Shown here in pieces: positions 54,603 through 64,000 of a DNA stretch of 64,000 bases. Each line of letters starts with the position of its first letter. The first letter of the stretch is position 1. The stretch covers positions 337,303,076-337,367,075 of the forward strand of contig CM068368.1 in the NCBI GenBank assembly GCA_034769895.1, written 5' to 3'. The position numbers were made by a program, and so were the translations under genes. The DNA comes from Magicicada septendecula (lineage: Eukaryota > Arthropoda > Insecta > Hemiptera > Cicadidae). The notes under the pieces are model-generated. The model saw nothing but the letters and a program-made list of their open reading frames with translations, was not told where the DNA came from and did no database searches.

Positions 54603-57044
54603 ATGCAACGACGTGCGACATCTAAGAAACGGGCGGCGGAGGCCGAAAAAGAAATAGAAATCGATATGGACAATAAAGAGGCGACGCCAGTGGAGGCGGA
54701 AGAGTCATTACCCCCGGTGTTGTCCAAACAAACTGAACAACCGGAGATACCCACACAGACAGGGGAAGTCAATGTCCAGGAGGAACCATTGGAAAAGCCG
54801 ACACGAACGGAGGATGGGAGTATACAAGCGGTGATAAAAATGATGATGGAAATGAATAAGAGAATGGAGGAGAGTAATAAGAGAATAAAGGAGAGTAACA
54901 AGAAAATGGAGGAGGACAGGAAGAAGGAAATGGAAGGAATGAACAAGAAAATGGACGAAAATAATAAGAAATTGGACTCCACGAAGGAAGACTTGAGTAA
55001 GAAAATGGGGAGTGATAACCAGTCGTTAAAGGAAGATTTGGGAAATAAAATCGAAAGCACAAACAAGAGGATGGAAGAGAAGATGGAAGAAAACAGTAAG
55101 AAGATGGAGGAGAAGATGGGAGAAAAGTTAGAAGAATTGAAGAAGGATAATCAATCCACAAAAGAAGAGTTGACTGGGATGAACAAGAACATGGAAAATT
55201 TGAAGGAAGATAACAAGAAGATGGAAGAAGAGATGGGGAAGAAGTTAGAAGAATTGAAGGAAGACAACCAAGCGTTCAAGGAAGAATTCAAGTCAACTAA
55301 AGAAGAATTGATTAATAAAATTGAGAACACCAATCAGAAAATCGATGAAACCAGGAAGAAGATAGAGAAGAACAACCGACAATTGAAGGAAGAGTTGAAA
55401 GAAGATAACAAGAAGTTGGAAGAGAAGATGGGGGAGAAATTGGAAGAATTGAGAGAGGACAATCAAATTTTAAGAGAAGAGTTAAGAGAGGTCAATCAGG
55501 AGAATTTGGACAAACTGGACGAAAGAATGGAATTGTTGCGAGAAGAACTGAACAAGGAAATCAATGTTAGCAAGAAAGCGATGAATAAGAAGATGGAAGA
55601 AGAAAATATAATGGTCAATCGACAGATTCGAGAGATTGATGGAAAATGCAATCAGACCGAAAAGGAGGTGAATGAGTTTAAAGAAGTGGTGAACATCAAG
55701 TTCACAAATATCGAAGAACATAGTCGTAGGAAAGTAGAAGAACAGAGGAAGGAAAATCAAGAAGAGTTCGGAAAAGTACGCAACCAAGTCACAGAGCGAT
55801 GTAATGATATACAAGAGACCATGGCCAATATCACCGGGCAGGTGCGACAAAGCCGAGAGGAGATGGAAGCGATTAGAAACAGACCGACTCATTTCACCGG
55901 ATTGCCCGTCAACGAAAGCCGAGAGTGGCTCAACTTCCGGCAATACAAACGCAAGCCGATGGAGTTCCTGGCTAGGGTAGAAGAATATTTAACCAAGCAT
56001 AAAATTACCCAATGGAGCCATAGCAGGGAGATACTAGACGAGTCTTTCCGAGAAATAACTGATAATTGGTGGATGGCCAACCGGAGTGAAATTCCCGACT
56101 ACCAACAGTTCCGGAAAATGTTTAAGACAAAGTACTGGTCTGAGACCACCCAGAACTTGATCCGTGACAATATTTGTAATGGAAGATACAGGGCACAATT
56201 AGGTAGCAGTATGACGGCATACTTCTTGGGGAAGGTGTGCATGGCAAAACACCTCGAGCCGGCAATCCCAGAAGAATGTTTAGTGAACAAGATATCGTAT
56301 CATTATGATGAGGACATTATCAGGGCCCGGAGAGGTAGCCAGATCAAGACGATCCAGGGAATGACCGAGTTATTGGAGGGATACGAGAACGAAGAGTATT
56401 ATCGGCAGAGCAGGAAGAGAAATGAGAGACCAGAAGCGAGACCGACTACCTACCCCAATAACGGCAATAACCATACAAATAACCGGAACCAGCCCAGTAA
56501 TTACGACGGCCCTAACAACCCGCCGCGTAATAACCAGTTTAACGGTAATTTTAACGGCGTTAGGAATAACAACCCCTACCCAAACAATAGAAACAATTTT
56601 TATCAACAAAATAATAATGTCCCATACAGTCAGAGAAATCCATATCCCAACAATAATGGTGACAGACCTTACCCACCTAACCGAAATTACTATCAAAATA
56701 ATTTTAGTAATAACAATAATAGCAATAATAATAACCGAGTGTCGCGTCCTAGGGTAAATTTTATAAGAGCAGAAGATCGCGGACCCAGGAGATATTATCA
56801 ACCGAGGAGGAGCAGCTTCCACGGCGCCAACCGAAGATGGAGGAGTGCGGAACGAGACGGCCTAAGACACGAACAGGGAAGACGAAGTACAAGCCTGGAG
56901 GATCTTGGCAGACAACAGAACAGGGCGTTAAACCTCAACCAGGGTACAGAACGTCAGGAAACAAACCAGAGTTTCCCGAACGATGCCTTTGTCAATAATA
57001 ATATAAACAATGACCAAAATACTTTAAACGAGAGGAGGCAGTAA
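54603..57044 (+). CDS. gag: Gag of Ty3/gypsy element G2
   Basis: 813 residues from the ATG at 54603. I prefer this to the upstream TTG at 54558 because MQRRATSKKRAAEAEKE matches the start of the G1 Gag. Residues about 80-410 are a long coiled coil of KMEEKMGEKLEELKEDN-like repeats. About 440-620 is the conserved central block (MEFLARVEEYLTKH, KYWSETTQNLIRDNICNGRY), likely capsid. From about 625 on it is Asn/Pro/Arg-rich. There is no CCHC knuckle. Particle assembly and RNA packaging are the expected roles. The frameshift heptamer is five codons before the TAA. Confidence 0.9.
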   Translation: MQRRATSKKRAAEAEKEIEIDMDNKEATPVEAEESLPPVLSKQTEQPEIPTQTGEVNVQEEPLEKPTRTEDGSIQAVIKMMMEMNKRMEESNKRIKESNKKMEEDRKKEMEGMNKKMDENNKKLDSTKEDLSKKMGSDNQSLKEDLGNKIESTNKRMEEKMEENSKKMEEKMGEKLEELKKDNQSTKEELTGMNKNMENLKEDNKKMEEEMGKKLEELKEDNQAFKEEFKSTKEELINKIENTNQKIDETRKKIEKNNRQLKEELKEDNKKLEEKMGEKLEELREDNQILREELREVNQENLDKLDERMELLREELNKEINVSKKAMNKKMEEENIMVNRQIREIDGKCNQTEKEVNEFKEVVNIKFTNIEEHSRRKVEEQRKENQEEFGKVRNQVTERCNDIQETMANITGQVRQSREEMEAIRNRPTHFTGLPVNESREWLNFRQYKRKPMEFLARVEEYLTKHKITQWSHSREILDESFREITDNWWMANRSEIPDYQQFRKMFKTKYWSETTQNLIRDNICNGRYRAQLGSSMTAYFLGKVCMAKHLEPAIPEECLVNKISYHYDEDIIRARRGSQIKTIQGMTELLEGYENEEYYRQSRKRNERPEARPTTYPNNGNNHTNNRNQPSNYDGPNNPPRNNQFNGNFNGVRNNNPYPNNRNNFYQQNNNVPYSQRNPYPNNNGDRPYPPNRNYYQNNFSNNNNSNNNNRVSRPRVNFIRAEDRGPRRYYQPRRSSFHGANRRWRSAERDGLRHEQGRRSTSLEDLGRQQNRALNLNQGTERQETNQSFPNDAFVNNNINNDQNTLNERRQ
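57023..57029 (+). promoter_or_regulatory. Programmed -1 ribosomal frameshift heptamer T_TTA_AAC (gag to pol)
   Basis: Gag codons read ACT TTA AAC, so the heptamer is in phase. The -1 frame is open from 57014 and carries pol, which lacks an ATG near its start. G1 has the same heptamer in the same place. Confidence 0.88.
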
Positions 57045-57793
57045 TCAACAACAATGACCCGTTACTGCTTATACTTCCTGGGTTAGAAAAGGATGAATTG
57101 CGACAAGCAAACCAGCATAAAAACATCACTATTATAAGTAACCACTATCTGAAAGACATACGAACTGAACTTTTGGAAGAAAACGAGAAGAGTCTCAGCA
57201 ACAGTAATAATGAGATAATTTATATAACAGCGGAGGTGGAAGGAGTTCCCGCTAAAATAATGATAGACACAGGAGCTAATATTTCAATAATAAACTCCAA
57301 TGAGTTGGAGAGAATACAGTGTACATGTGGGAAAACTTTGCCAATGTTACCAGTCAACAACATTGTGTTGGTAGGTGCAACTGGCCGCCAGAATAAAACC
57401 ATTAGGAAGCAAGTTTCCTTAAGTGTCGTTAGCCGTGATATAGCTTTAGACATGGAATTTTTAATCGCCACCGGATTACCATTTGACATCTTAGTCGGTT
57501 GCGATATTGTTCATAGATATTCGGCGGTAATCGATCTTAATTTAAATAAAGTATCACTTTTCCCAGACGGAGCAACATGGACCGCAGATCTGGTAGGAGG
57601 CACAACTATACTTCCTAGCCCTATACATCAACAACTTCGTAAAATAAATGTTATTAGAAACAGCCCTCTTTCTAAACCCATAATATACAACCATGGTGGA
57701 GAGGATTTATGGTCAGTTAAGATCCAAGAAATACGGAATTTCCAGTGCGGAGCGATAACAAGAAAATACCAACACATCTGGCTGATCGTCTAA
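57026..57793 (+). CDS. pol: Pol N-terminus: retropepsin-type protease of G2
   Basis: About 255 codons in the -1 frame relative to gag. The first residues include EAVIN and DPLLL, shared with G1. The protease active site IMIDTGANISIINS begins near 57260, and a second conserved block, FDILVGCDIVHRY, near 57480-57520 is the usual hydrophobic ILG-type motif. It ends at TAA 57791-57793 after out-of-frame residues (QHIWLIV). The RT frame is already open from 57721, so a one-base break lies between 57721 and 57793. I found no slippery heptamer there, so I consider it a lesion. Confidence 0.82.
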   Translation, partial: KREEAVINNNDPLLLILPGLEKDELRQANQHKNITIISNHYLKDIRTELLEENEKSLSNSNNEIIYITAEVEGVPAKIMIDTGANISIINSNELERIQCTCGKTLPMLPVNNIVLVGATGRQNKTIRKQVSLSVVSRDIALDMEFLIATGLPFDILVGCDIVHRYSAVIDLNLNKVSLFPDGATWTADLVGGTTILPSPIHQQLRKINVIRNSPLSKPIIYNHGGEDLWSVKIQEIRNFQCGAITRKYQHIWLIV

Positions 57794-60429
57794 TCGCTAT
57801 ATATGAGAAATACAAGGCGGTGTTTTCTGATGAACCAAGGAAGGTAAAAAACTACCAGTGCCAACTTCGTTTTAAAGAAAACGTAGAGTTTAACCGGAGG
57901 TCATATCCAATAGCGCAGTCGCTCAAAGAAGCCGTGAGAACAGAGATAAACAAGATGATAGAAAACGACATAATTGAGATTAGTCAATCACCTTACACTA
58001 GTCCAATTATTGCTGTTCCGAAGAAAGACGGACAAGTCCGGCTCTGTTTAGATGCGCGTGAGTTGAACAAGACAATTGTGAATGACAGAACCTCTCCCGG
58101 TGAAATAGAAGAGATCTTAAAACGTTTTCATGGTACTAAATTTATTAGCACCTGGGATACGGTCTGTGGTTATTGGCAAGTAGAGCTGCATCCACAAAGC
58201 CGCCAATACGTAGCGTTCATTTTCGAAGGGCGCAATTACCAGTTCAAGAGACTGCCCTTGGGACTTGTCAATTCTGTCGCCATATTTGTGGCATGCATGG
58301 ACCAGATTCTTGGACAAGAAGCGCTCCAATTTACCACCGTCTATGTTGACAATTTACTCATCACATCCGGAACCTGGGAGGAGCACTGTTACAGAGTGGA
58401 ATTTGTACTAAACAAACTAGCGCAGAACAACATAACACTGAAGTTGGAGAAATCCAAGTTCATAGCGCGCGAGGTACAATTCTTGGGTTTCAACCTAGAC
58501 GACAGAGGTATTACCCCATCAGCAGAGAAAGTGGAGGCAATTCAGAGGTTCCCGCAACCAAGAAACAGGAAACAATTACAATCTTTCCTCGGACTCTGTA
58601 ACTATTACAGGAAGTTTCGGAGCCGATATTCCGAGTTGACCGCCAAGTTTCAACCACAGTTATCTGCCAAAAACAAATGGACTTGGGGTGAAGATCAAGA
58701 TATTACTTTCCGCTTGATAAAAGAGAAGTTTCTGGAGAGTGTTATACTTCGTCACCCAGATTTTAAGAAACCGTTCTTTCTAAACTGTGATGCTAGCGAT
58801 CTGAGCTTAGGAACAACTTTATACCAGGAAGATGAGGAGGGACAACATCTGGTAATAAGCTTCGCTAGTCGCACACTGAACCAGCGCGAAAAGAACTACA
58901 GTGTGACAGAAAAGGAATTGTTGAGCGTGGTGTTCGCATGCAGCAAGTTCCGGACGTACATTCTCGGATATCAAGTCACGGTACGAACTGATCATAAATC
59001 CATCTCGTTCCTTCGTAGGTGCAAGTTGAGTCATGGCCGATTGGCTAGGTGGGTACTCGCCCTACAAGAATATGACCTGAAATGGGAATACATTCCAGGA
59101 AAGAAGAACGTGGTAGCGGATGTGTTGTCACGTATAAATCTGGAAGATCAGACTTTCGAGGGAGAGAAGGAGAGCTTAGTAAAAATTTATAACATATTCA
59201 CGACCAGAGCCGATTTACAAGCTTTGCTAATAAATATTCGAATCCATCAGCAGTCTGATCCTAAGCTGAAAAACATTGTGAGTCGTTTGGAAGCCAATGA
59301 TGAAACCATTTCTAAATATTACCACCTTAACAAGGGAATTTTATTCATAAAAACCGCCTTAGACGGTGAGACATGGAAGGTGATAATCCCACACCAAATC
59401 GAAAAGGAGGTCATCATTGATTACCATGTCAGGTATGGTCACATGGGAGCGTTAAAAGTGATACAGGCTCTAGAAGAAAACTGTAAGATCAAGAATATCA
59501 ACCGCAAGGTGAGAACGTACATCAAGTCCTGTAAGATCTGCCAATGTGCCAAAATAAACAATGAAAAGACAGAGGGTATCATGATACCAATAACTTCCAA
59601 CGCAAAACTGGAAAAAGTGTTTTTGGATATCTGCGGGCCATTTCCCCGTAGTGGTGGTCGACACAGATATAAATACTTGGTAATCATAATGGATCACTAC
59701 ACCAAGTATATAAAGCTATATCCGGTTAATCGGGCAACAACAGCAAAGGTTTTGGCGGTGATTATTGATTTGTATGTTCCAGAGATCGGTAGACCGTTTT
59801 CCATTATTACCGACCATGGTACACAATTTAAGGGGAGGAGATGGCGAGACACTTTATTAGCACTTGGGGTCAAAACGTATAAGACATCAGTCTACCACCC
59901 AAGTAGCAATCCGGCTGAGAGAGTACTGAGAGAAGTGGGTAGGATATTGCGCACGTACTGTCACAACCAACAGAAAAAGTGGCAAGAGTACCTAGCAGCG
60001 ACAGAAACATTCCTAAATTACGCCCACCATCCAGCTATAGGAATTCCACCATACTCAGCCATGTATGAGAAGCCGACTCCCCGAGACATTGAACAAATCA
60101 TTGAATTTCCAACGAACAACAATAGGAAATTCAACCAGTTGAAGTTTTACAATAAGGTAGCAGAAGATCAGGAAAAACGGCAAGCCAAATACCAGAAGGC
60201 AATAAGGCGAATTGTAACATATAAAGAGGGTGAAAAAGTCCTCCTAAAAAATAGAGAGCTGCCTAGCACCTTAGAAGGCATAACCAAAAAACTATTATTA
60301 CTTTACACTGGCCCATATGTTGTGGTAAATGATAAGCATAACAATACATATGAGTTGAGGGAAATCGTTTCAGGAAAAATCAAAGGAGTGTACAATCAAG
60401 CTTCTATGAAGAAATGTTATGAAGAATGA
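57745..60429 (+). CDS. pol: Pol: reverse transcriptase, RNase H and integrase of G2
   Basis: 894 codons as listed; the frame is open from 57721 and the GTG at 57745 is only a conventional start, since it should be part of a fusion. RT spans about residues 50-240, with VPKKDGQVRLCLDAR, a GYWQVEL block and YVDN at 200-203, where YVDD is expected. RNase H runs about 345-465 (NCDAS with Asp near 349, EKELLSVVFA, RTDHKS, ADVLSR). Integrase has HVRYGHMG and CKICQC (about 560-597), then DICGPF near 628, TDHGTQF near 690 and PAERVLRE near 724. The Asn in the RT site should abolish polymerisation by this copy. The C-terminus ends MKKCYEE. Confidence 0.9.
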   Translation: MRSDNKKIPTHLADRLIAIYEKYKAVFSDEPRKVKNYQCQLRFKENVEFNRRSYPIAQSLKEAVRTEINKMIENDIIEISQSPYTSPIIAVPKKDGQVRLCLDARELNKTIVNDRTSPGEIEEILKRFHGTKFISTWDTVCGYWQVELHPQSRQYVAFIFEGRNYQFKRLPLGLVNSVAIFVACMDQILGQEALQFTTVYVDNLLITSGTWEEHCYRVEFVLNKLAQNNITLKLEKSKFIAREVQFLGFNLDDRGITPSAEKVEAIQRFPQPRNRKQLQSFLGLCNYYRKFRSRYSELTAKFQPQLSAKNKWTWGEDQDITFRLIKEKFLESVILRHPDFKKPFFLNCDASDLSLGTTLYQEDEEGQHLVISFASRTLNQREKNYSVTEKELLSVVFACSKFRTYILGYQVTVRTDHKSISFLRRCKLSHGRLARWVLALQEYDLKWEYIPGKKNVVADVLSRINLEDQTFEGEKESLVKIYNIFTTRADLQALLINIRIHQQSDPKLKNIVSRLEANDETISKYYHLNKGILFIKTALDGETWKVIIPHQIEKEVIIDYHVRYGHMGALKVIQALEENCKIKNINRKVRTYIKSCKICQCAKINNEKTEGIMIPITSNAKLEKVFLDICGPFPRSGGRHRYKYLVIIMDHYTKYIKLYPVNRATTAKVLAVIIDLYVPEIGRPFSIITDHGTQFKGRRWRDTLLALGVKTYKTSVYHPSSNPAERVLREVGRILRTYCHNQQKKWQEYLAATETFLNYAHHPAIGIPPYSAMYEKPTPRDIEQIIEFPTNNNRKFNQLKFYNKVAEDQEKRQAKYQKAIRRIVTYKEGEKVLLKNRELPSTLEGITKKLLLLYTGPYVVVNDKHNNTYELREIVSGKIKGVYNQASMKKCYEE

Positions 60430-60439
60430 GTTGTGAGTT

Positions 60440-61280
60440 TTGGAATTTAGAATTTATAATTTTTAAAAATTCTAAAATAATGTAAGTACATCTTACAACC
60501 TAATATTTTGAGAAGAACATTCTGGAGAATTATAAGAAGAAGGAATTTAGAATTTATTTTTAAAATTCTAAAATAATGTAAGTACATCTTACAACCTAAT
60601 ATTTTGAGAAGAACATTCTGGAGAATTATAAGAAGAAGGAATTTAGAATTTTGAATTTATTTTTAAAAAATTCTAAAATATGTAAGAACAACTTACAACA
60701 TAATAATTTGAGAAAAAACTTTATGGAAGAAAGAAGAAAGAGACAGAGAGAGAATTTTTTATATATTATTTAAAAAATTCTAAAATATGTAAGAACAACT
60801 TACAACCTAATAATTTGAACAAACTTTTTGTAAGAAAGAGAAAGAAAAAAGAATTTTTAATTTAATTTTTTTTAAAATTCTAAAATAATGTAAGTACATC
60901 TTACAACCTAATAATTTTGGAACAAACTTTATGGAAGAAAGAAAAAGAAAGACTTTTGAATTGAAATATAATTATAAAAATTTAAAATTGAGTAAGTACT
61001 TCTTACTACAACCTGATAATTTAGAACAAAACTTTATGGAAGAAAGAGAAAGAGAGAGAATTTTGAACTTAATTTTAAAAATTTAAAATTAAGTAAGCAC
61101 AGCTTACTACCACTGAATTATGAGAAAAACATTTTGGAAGAATTAAGAAGAAAGGAATTTTGAATTTAATATACGAAAAATTTAAAAATGAAGTAAGACC
61201 AACTTACTATAACTAAGTTTATGAGAAAACTTTATGGTAAATAATTAAGAAGAATTTGAATTTGGAGAAATACCAAAACA
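60440..61280 (+). repeat. 3'-UTR minisatellite of about 100 bp with conserved GTAAG-N5-CTTAC hairpin
   Basis: Eight units each contain a 5-bp stem with 5-nt loop at 60482, 60588, 60682, 60789, 60890, 60992, 61093 and 61193 (each 15 nt). The loops differ (TACAT, AACAA, TACTT, CACAG, ACCAA) while the stem stays the same. Spacing is 94-107 bp. A ninth unit near 61295 is degenerate. Confidence 0.9.
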
Positions 61281-61632
61281 TTCAGAGATAATGGTAAGAT
61301 CACAGTACTATAAACAATTCTGAATGAAACAATTCTGGGAATAAATGAATTAAACAGAATTTGAATGTTGATAGAACGTCAGTACTTTGAAACAAGATAA
61401 GATCAACATATTACAAGGATTTATGAGAAATATTTTTCAATTAAATAAAAAGAATAGTTTGAATTTTACATTAAAACTAACCAAGTTCCAAAAAATAATT
61501 ATGTGTCAATTATAATTGAATTGAGAAGAAAATAAAGTGATTAATTCAGAAAAGAGGAATTAATTTTAATCCAGAATAAATGCTAGATATTCACAATAGC
61601 ATTTGAAGGAGTAGAGAAGAATAACAAAATAT
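61281..61632 (+). other. Untranslated region of G2, no gene seen
   Basis: A-rich continuation of the repeat-like DNA, with decayed units; no ORF. Confidence 0.4.
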
Positions 61633-61869
61633 CGGTATGGAGAACCATACATGACTTCCATATTCTAAGATTTATATTTAAAATCATTTTCAGCCAAACA
61701 GCCAGGCTGCGTCTTACCTGCCTTTTTATTGCTGTATTAAATGAAAAATATTATATTACATTAAAATGAAAAAATTATAATTTTATTGCCTGGCAACAAA
61801 ATTATTTTATTTTTAACAATTACCATTGTTTCAAAAAGTTTAAATAAATTTTCAAGTACTTTACTCTTG

Positions 61870-62660
61870 TTAAAACGTAAAAGGTTGCAAGTAAACTACC
61901 CCTTCCCCTTAACCGATCTTCACCAAAATCGAAAGTCATTGAGACCTCTACAATTCAGGGACGTATGCAAAAAATTATTTGATTCTGTTTGAATTTGCGG
62001 CTGTTATCGTTTGCCATACAAAATACGCTTGATAAAAAAACGTTGCAGGTAAACTACCCCTTCCACTTAACCGATCTTCACCAAAAACAAAAGGTCTTGA
62101 GTACTCTACAAATCAGGGCTGTATGCAAAACATTATTTGATTCTGTTTGAATTTGCGGCTGTTATCGTTTGCCATAGAAAATACCCTTGTTAAAAAAACG
62201 TTGCCGGTAAACTACCCCTTTCCCTCAACCGATCTTCACCAAAAACAATAGGTCTTGAGAACTCTACAATTTAGGGCTGTATGCAAATAATCTTTTGATT
62301 CTGTTTGAATTTGCGGCTGTTATCGTTTGCCATAGGAAATACCCTTGTTAAAACATAAAACGTTACAGGTAAACTACCCCTTTCCCTTAACCGATCTTCA
62401 CCAAAATCAACAGATCTTGAGAACTCTACAATTCAGGGCTGTATGCGAAACATTATTTGATTCTGTTTGAATTTGCGGCTGTTATCGTTTGCCAAACAAA
62501 CAAAATTACCCTTGCTAAAAAAAAACCGTTGCAGGTAAACTACCCCTTTCCCTCAACCGATCTTCACCAAAAACAATAGGTCGCGAGTACTCTGCAAATC
62601 AGGGCTGCATGCAAAAAATTATTTGATTCTGTTTGAATTTGCGGCAGTTATCGTTTGCCA
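61870..62660 (+). repeat. 163-bp minisatellite, five units (third copy)
   Basis: Same unit as in copies A and B, with GTAAACTACCCC cores near 61890, 62050, 62210, 62370 and 62535. Confidence 0.85.
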
Positions 62661-62673
62661 TAGAAAAAAAATC

Positions 62674-62738
62674 TACAGACAGACACACAGACACACAGAC
62701 ACACAGACACACAGACAGACAGATAGACACACAGACAC
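62674..62738 (+). repeat. (CAGACA)n-type microsatellite
   Basis: CAGACACA runs at the 3' side of the minisatellite; copies A and B have much shorter versions at the same place (near 17550 and 28690), so the tract varies between copies. Confidence 0.85.
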
Positions 62739-62864
62739 TTTTCGGAAAACGACTTTTTTTCATGTTTTGAGTGTAGTAGAATCAGAATCTGCAATAATCT
62801 CGAACACGATTTTTTTTGCCATCACCATACTTCCATTCCTTAAGGAATATGGAAGTAAAAAGAG

Positions 62865-63956
62865 TGTAATATGCCAGAGAAGGAAAAAATTTGGAAGCAA
62901 AGAGACTAATTACCTAGGAAACGATAATGAAAACAGTTAATTAAGAGCAAAGAAGAACAACTCATACCAAACAGATGGAGAAGATGATTTTGAACCAATG
63001 ATAATAATAAGACCTATATGAAATGCAAAGAGAAGAAATACCACATGAAATATAATATAAATGAATTAATGCTAATGAATGCGAAGGCAGATTAATAACT
63101 TTCTAAGAGAAAGGAAAGAACCAAAATGTTTAAATAAAATGATCAATATAACAACCTGTATATCTAATGTAAAGATACAATGTTAAAAAATCAAATATAA
63201 TATATTAAGACCATTCAAATAATGAATAAGAAAGACTATATATAAAGACCATGCTAATACTATGAGTAACCAGAAGAAAGTATAAAGAGAATTCAGATGG
63301 AGAAGAAAGAGAGTTACACTGTAAACAGTAACCAGAATTATTAAAAGAAAGGTTTTCAACCATAATTAAAATAAATATATCAGACAAGTTAAGAGTTTTG
63401 AAAAAATGTATATATAATGAGTATAATAATAATTATGAAGATTTATTAAGATAGAAAATGTGAGATAATCTGAGAGACTACGAAGTGAAGAATCCAAAGA
63501 TATTTTTATTAGTCGAAAATGAGACTACTTTTTATTCATTTATTCGATGACTGACTGAAGATAATTCCAGCAGCATTATGTTTTTTTTGAGCAGGGATGA
63601 ATATGCCTCTGTACTCAATTTATAGAAGTGGTGTATGGCCAGCAGAGAAGTAGCGTACAGTGCCCCTCTGATCTGCCCCAGCCCACGTGATAGGGAATGT
63701 TAGGGAATTAATATCCCAAGGATACAACACGAAGTTGATAAAGAAAGAAAATGTATTACAATAATAATATATCTCAGAAGACACTAACTATCCGAAAAGG
63801 ATCAGTAGTAAAACAAGTAACTATATATATAAAATTAATTAAACTCTAATATAAAAAAGTCGATATAAAAATGGAGAAGAAAATGAATTATAAGAAATGA
63901 TGAAATTATCATAAGAAATTATTTCATCCATAAACATGTCTGAAATAATTACTTCT
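62865..63956 (+). other. Untranslated region of G2, no gene seen
   Basis: Purine-rich, AT-rich sequence with only short chance ORFs. No envelope-like ORF is present between pol and the 3' LTR. Confidence 0.5.
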
Positions 63957-63965
63957 GGAGGGAAG
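63957..63965 (+). other. Polypurine tract of G2
   Basis: GGAGGGAAG, five bases before the TGTAAC of the 3' LTR; expected primer for plus-strand synthesis. Confidence 0.7.
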
Positions 63966-63970
63966 CAATC

Positions 63971-64000
63971 TGTAACGTGACAGATGTATGCATAATATTG
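63971..64000 (+). repeat. Start of the 3' LTR of G2 (truncated by window)
   Basis: Thirty bases identical to 51104-51133. Confidence 0.92.

Larger units (their letters stand above)
61633..62864 (+). mobile_element. Minisatellite-bearing non-autonomous element (third copy), inside G2
   Basis: Left hairpin GTATGGAGAACCATAC, then TGACTTCCATATTC (61652-61665); right GAATATGGAAGTAA (62845-62858). Only five internal units. It shares ends and order with 15443-17692 but sits in a different host sequence, which is what defines the element's limits. Confidence 0.75.
51104..64000 (+). mobile_element. Ty3/gypsy LTR retrotransposon G2 (3' LTR cut by the window edge)
   Basis: 5' LTR 51104-54491, primer site 54495-54513, gag 54603-57044, protease from 57026, RT/RNase H/integrase to 60429, then a 3.5-kb untranslated region and a purine tract. 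TGTAACGTGACAG at 63971 repeats the LTR start. The internal region includes a later minisatellite-element insertion at 61633-62864. It is related to G1 at 1-4336 in Gag and in the frameshift site. Confidence 0.93.

Noticed and set aside
54593-55943. Long Ser/Phe/Leu-rich minus-strand ORFs opposite G2 gag
   Set aside because: Antisense shadows of Lys/Glu-rich coiled-coil codons.

Overview
The window is repeat-dominated eukaryotic DNA, almost certainly from an arthropod and most likely an insect. I infer this from the transposon mixture: Ty3/gypsy elements with a tRNA-Lys type primer site, BEL/Pao elements, an R1-like LINE, hAT elements, a Tc1/mariner-related element with an 82-residue D-E spacing, and minisatellite-bearing non-autonomous repeats. 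I see no convincing host gene, tRNA or rRNA gene. Nearly everything readable is mobile-element sequence or sequence broken by it.

Layout. 1-4336: the 5' part of a minus-strand Ty3/gypsy element (G1): start of pol, intact gag, altered primer site and a candidate LTR. 4540-6567: a likely 3' end of a plus-strand LTR element with a poly-G tract and a candidate LTR. 6593-18545 (copy A) and 20034-29677 (copy B): a direct segmental duplication, near-identical by eye, whose starts are 13,441 bp apart. Each copy carries LINE fragments, a hAT element with an 8-bp target duplication and, nested in the hAT, a minisatellite-bearing element with inverted ends. Copy A alone carries a 2,315-bp TA-flanked transposon at 11493-13807; copy B shows the clean empty site. 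Between the copies (18546-20033) is a minus-strand gag remnant and a small ORF with a PAM2-like motif.

29694-44369: two almost identical BEL/Pao internal regions sharing a middle LTR (LTR-internal-LTR-internal-LTR, period 7106 bp). The whole array is flanked by one 5-bp target duplication, CTCAT. 45540-51103: an eroded minus-strand R1-like LINE interrupted by a 3,369-bp hAT element with an exact 8-bp target duplication.

51104-64000: a second Ty3/gypsy element (G2, plus strand) with a 3.39-kb 5' LTR, a tRNA-Lys primer site, gag, protease and RT/RNase H/integrase. Its long 3' untranslated region holds a hairpin-containing minisatellite and another minisatellite-bearing element. The first 30 bp of its 3' LTR close the window.

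How the parts work together. G1 and G2 both reach pol through the same -1 frameshift heptamer, T_TTA_AAC, a few codons before the gag stop, and the first pol residues are similar in both. G2 is probably not autonomous: it has a frame break between protease and RT and YVDN where YVDD is expected. The BEL copies share three frame breaks in pol although their LTRs look nearly identical. Insertion order can be read from nesting: LINE, then hAT, then minisatellite element, then duplication, then the TA transposon in copy A. All similarity statements are by eye; no alignment or database search was run.
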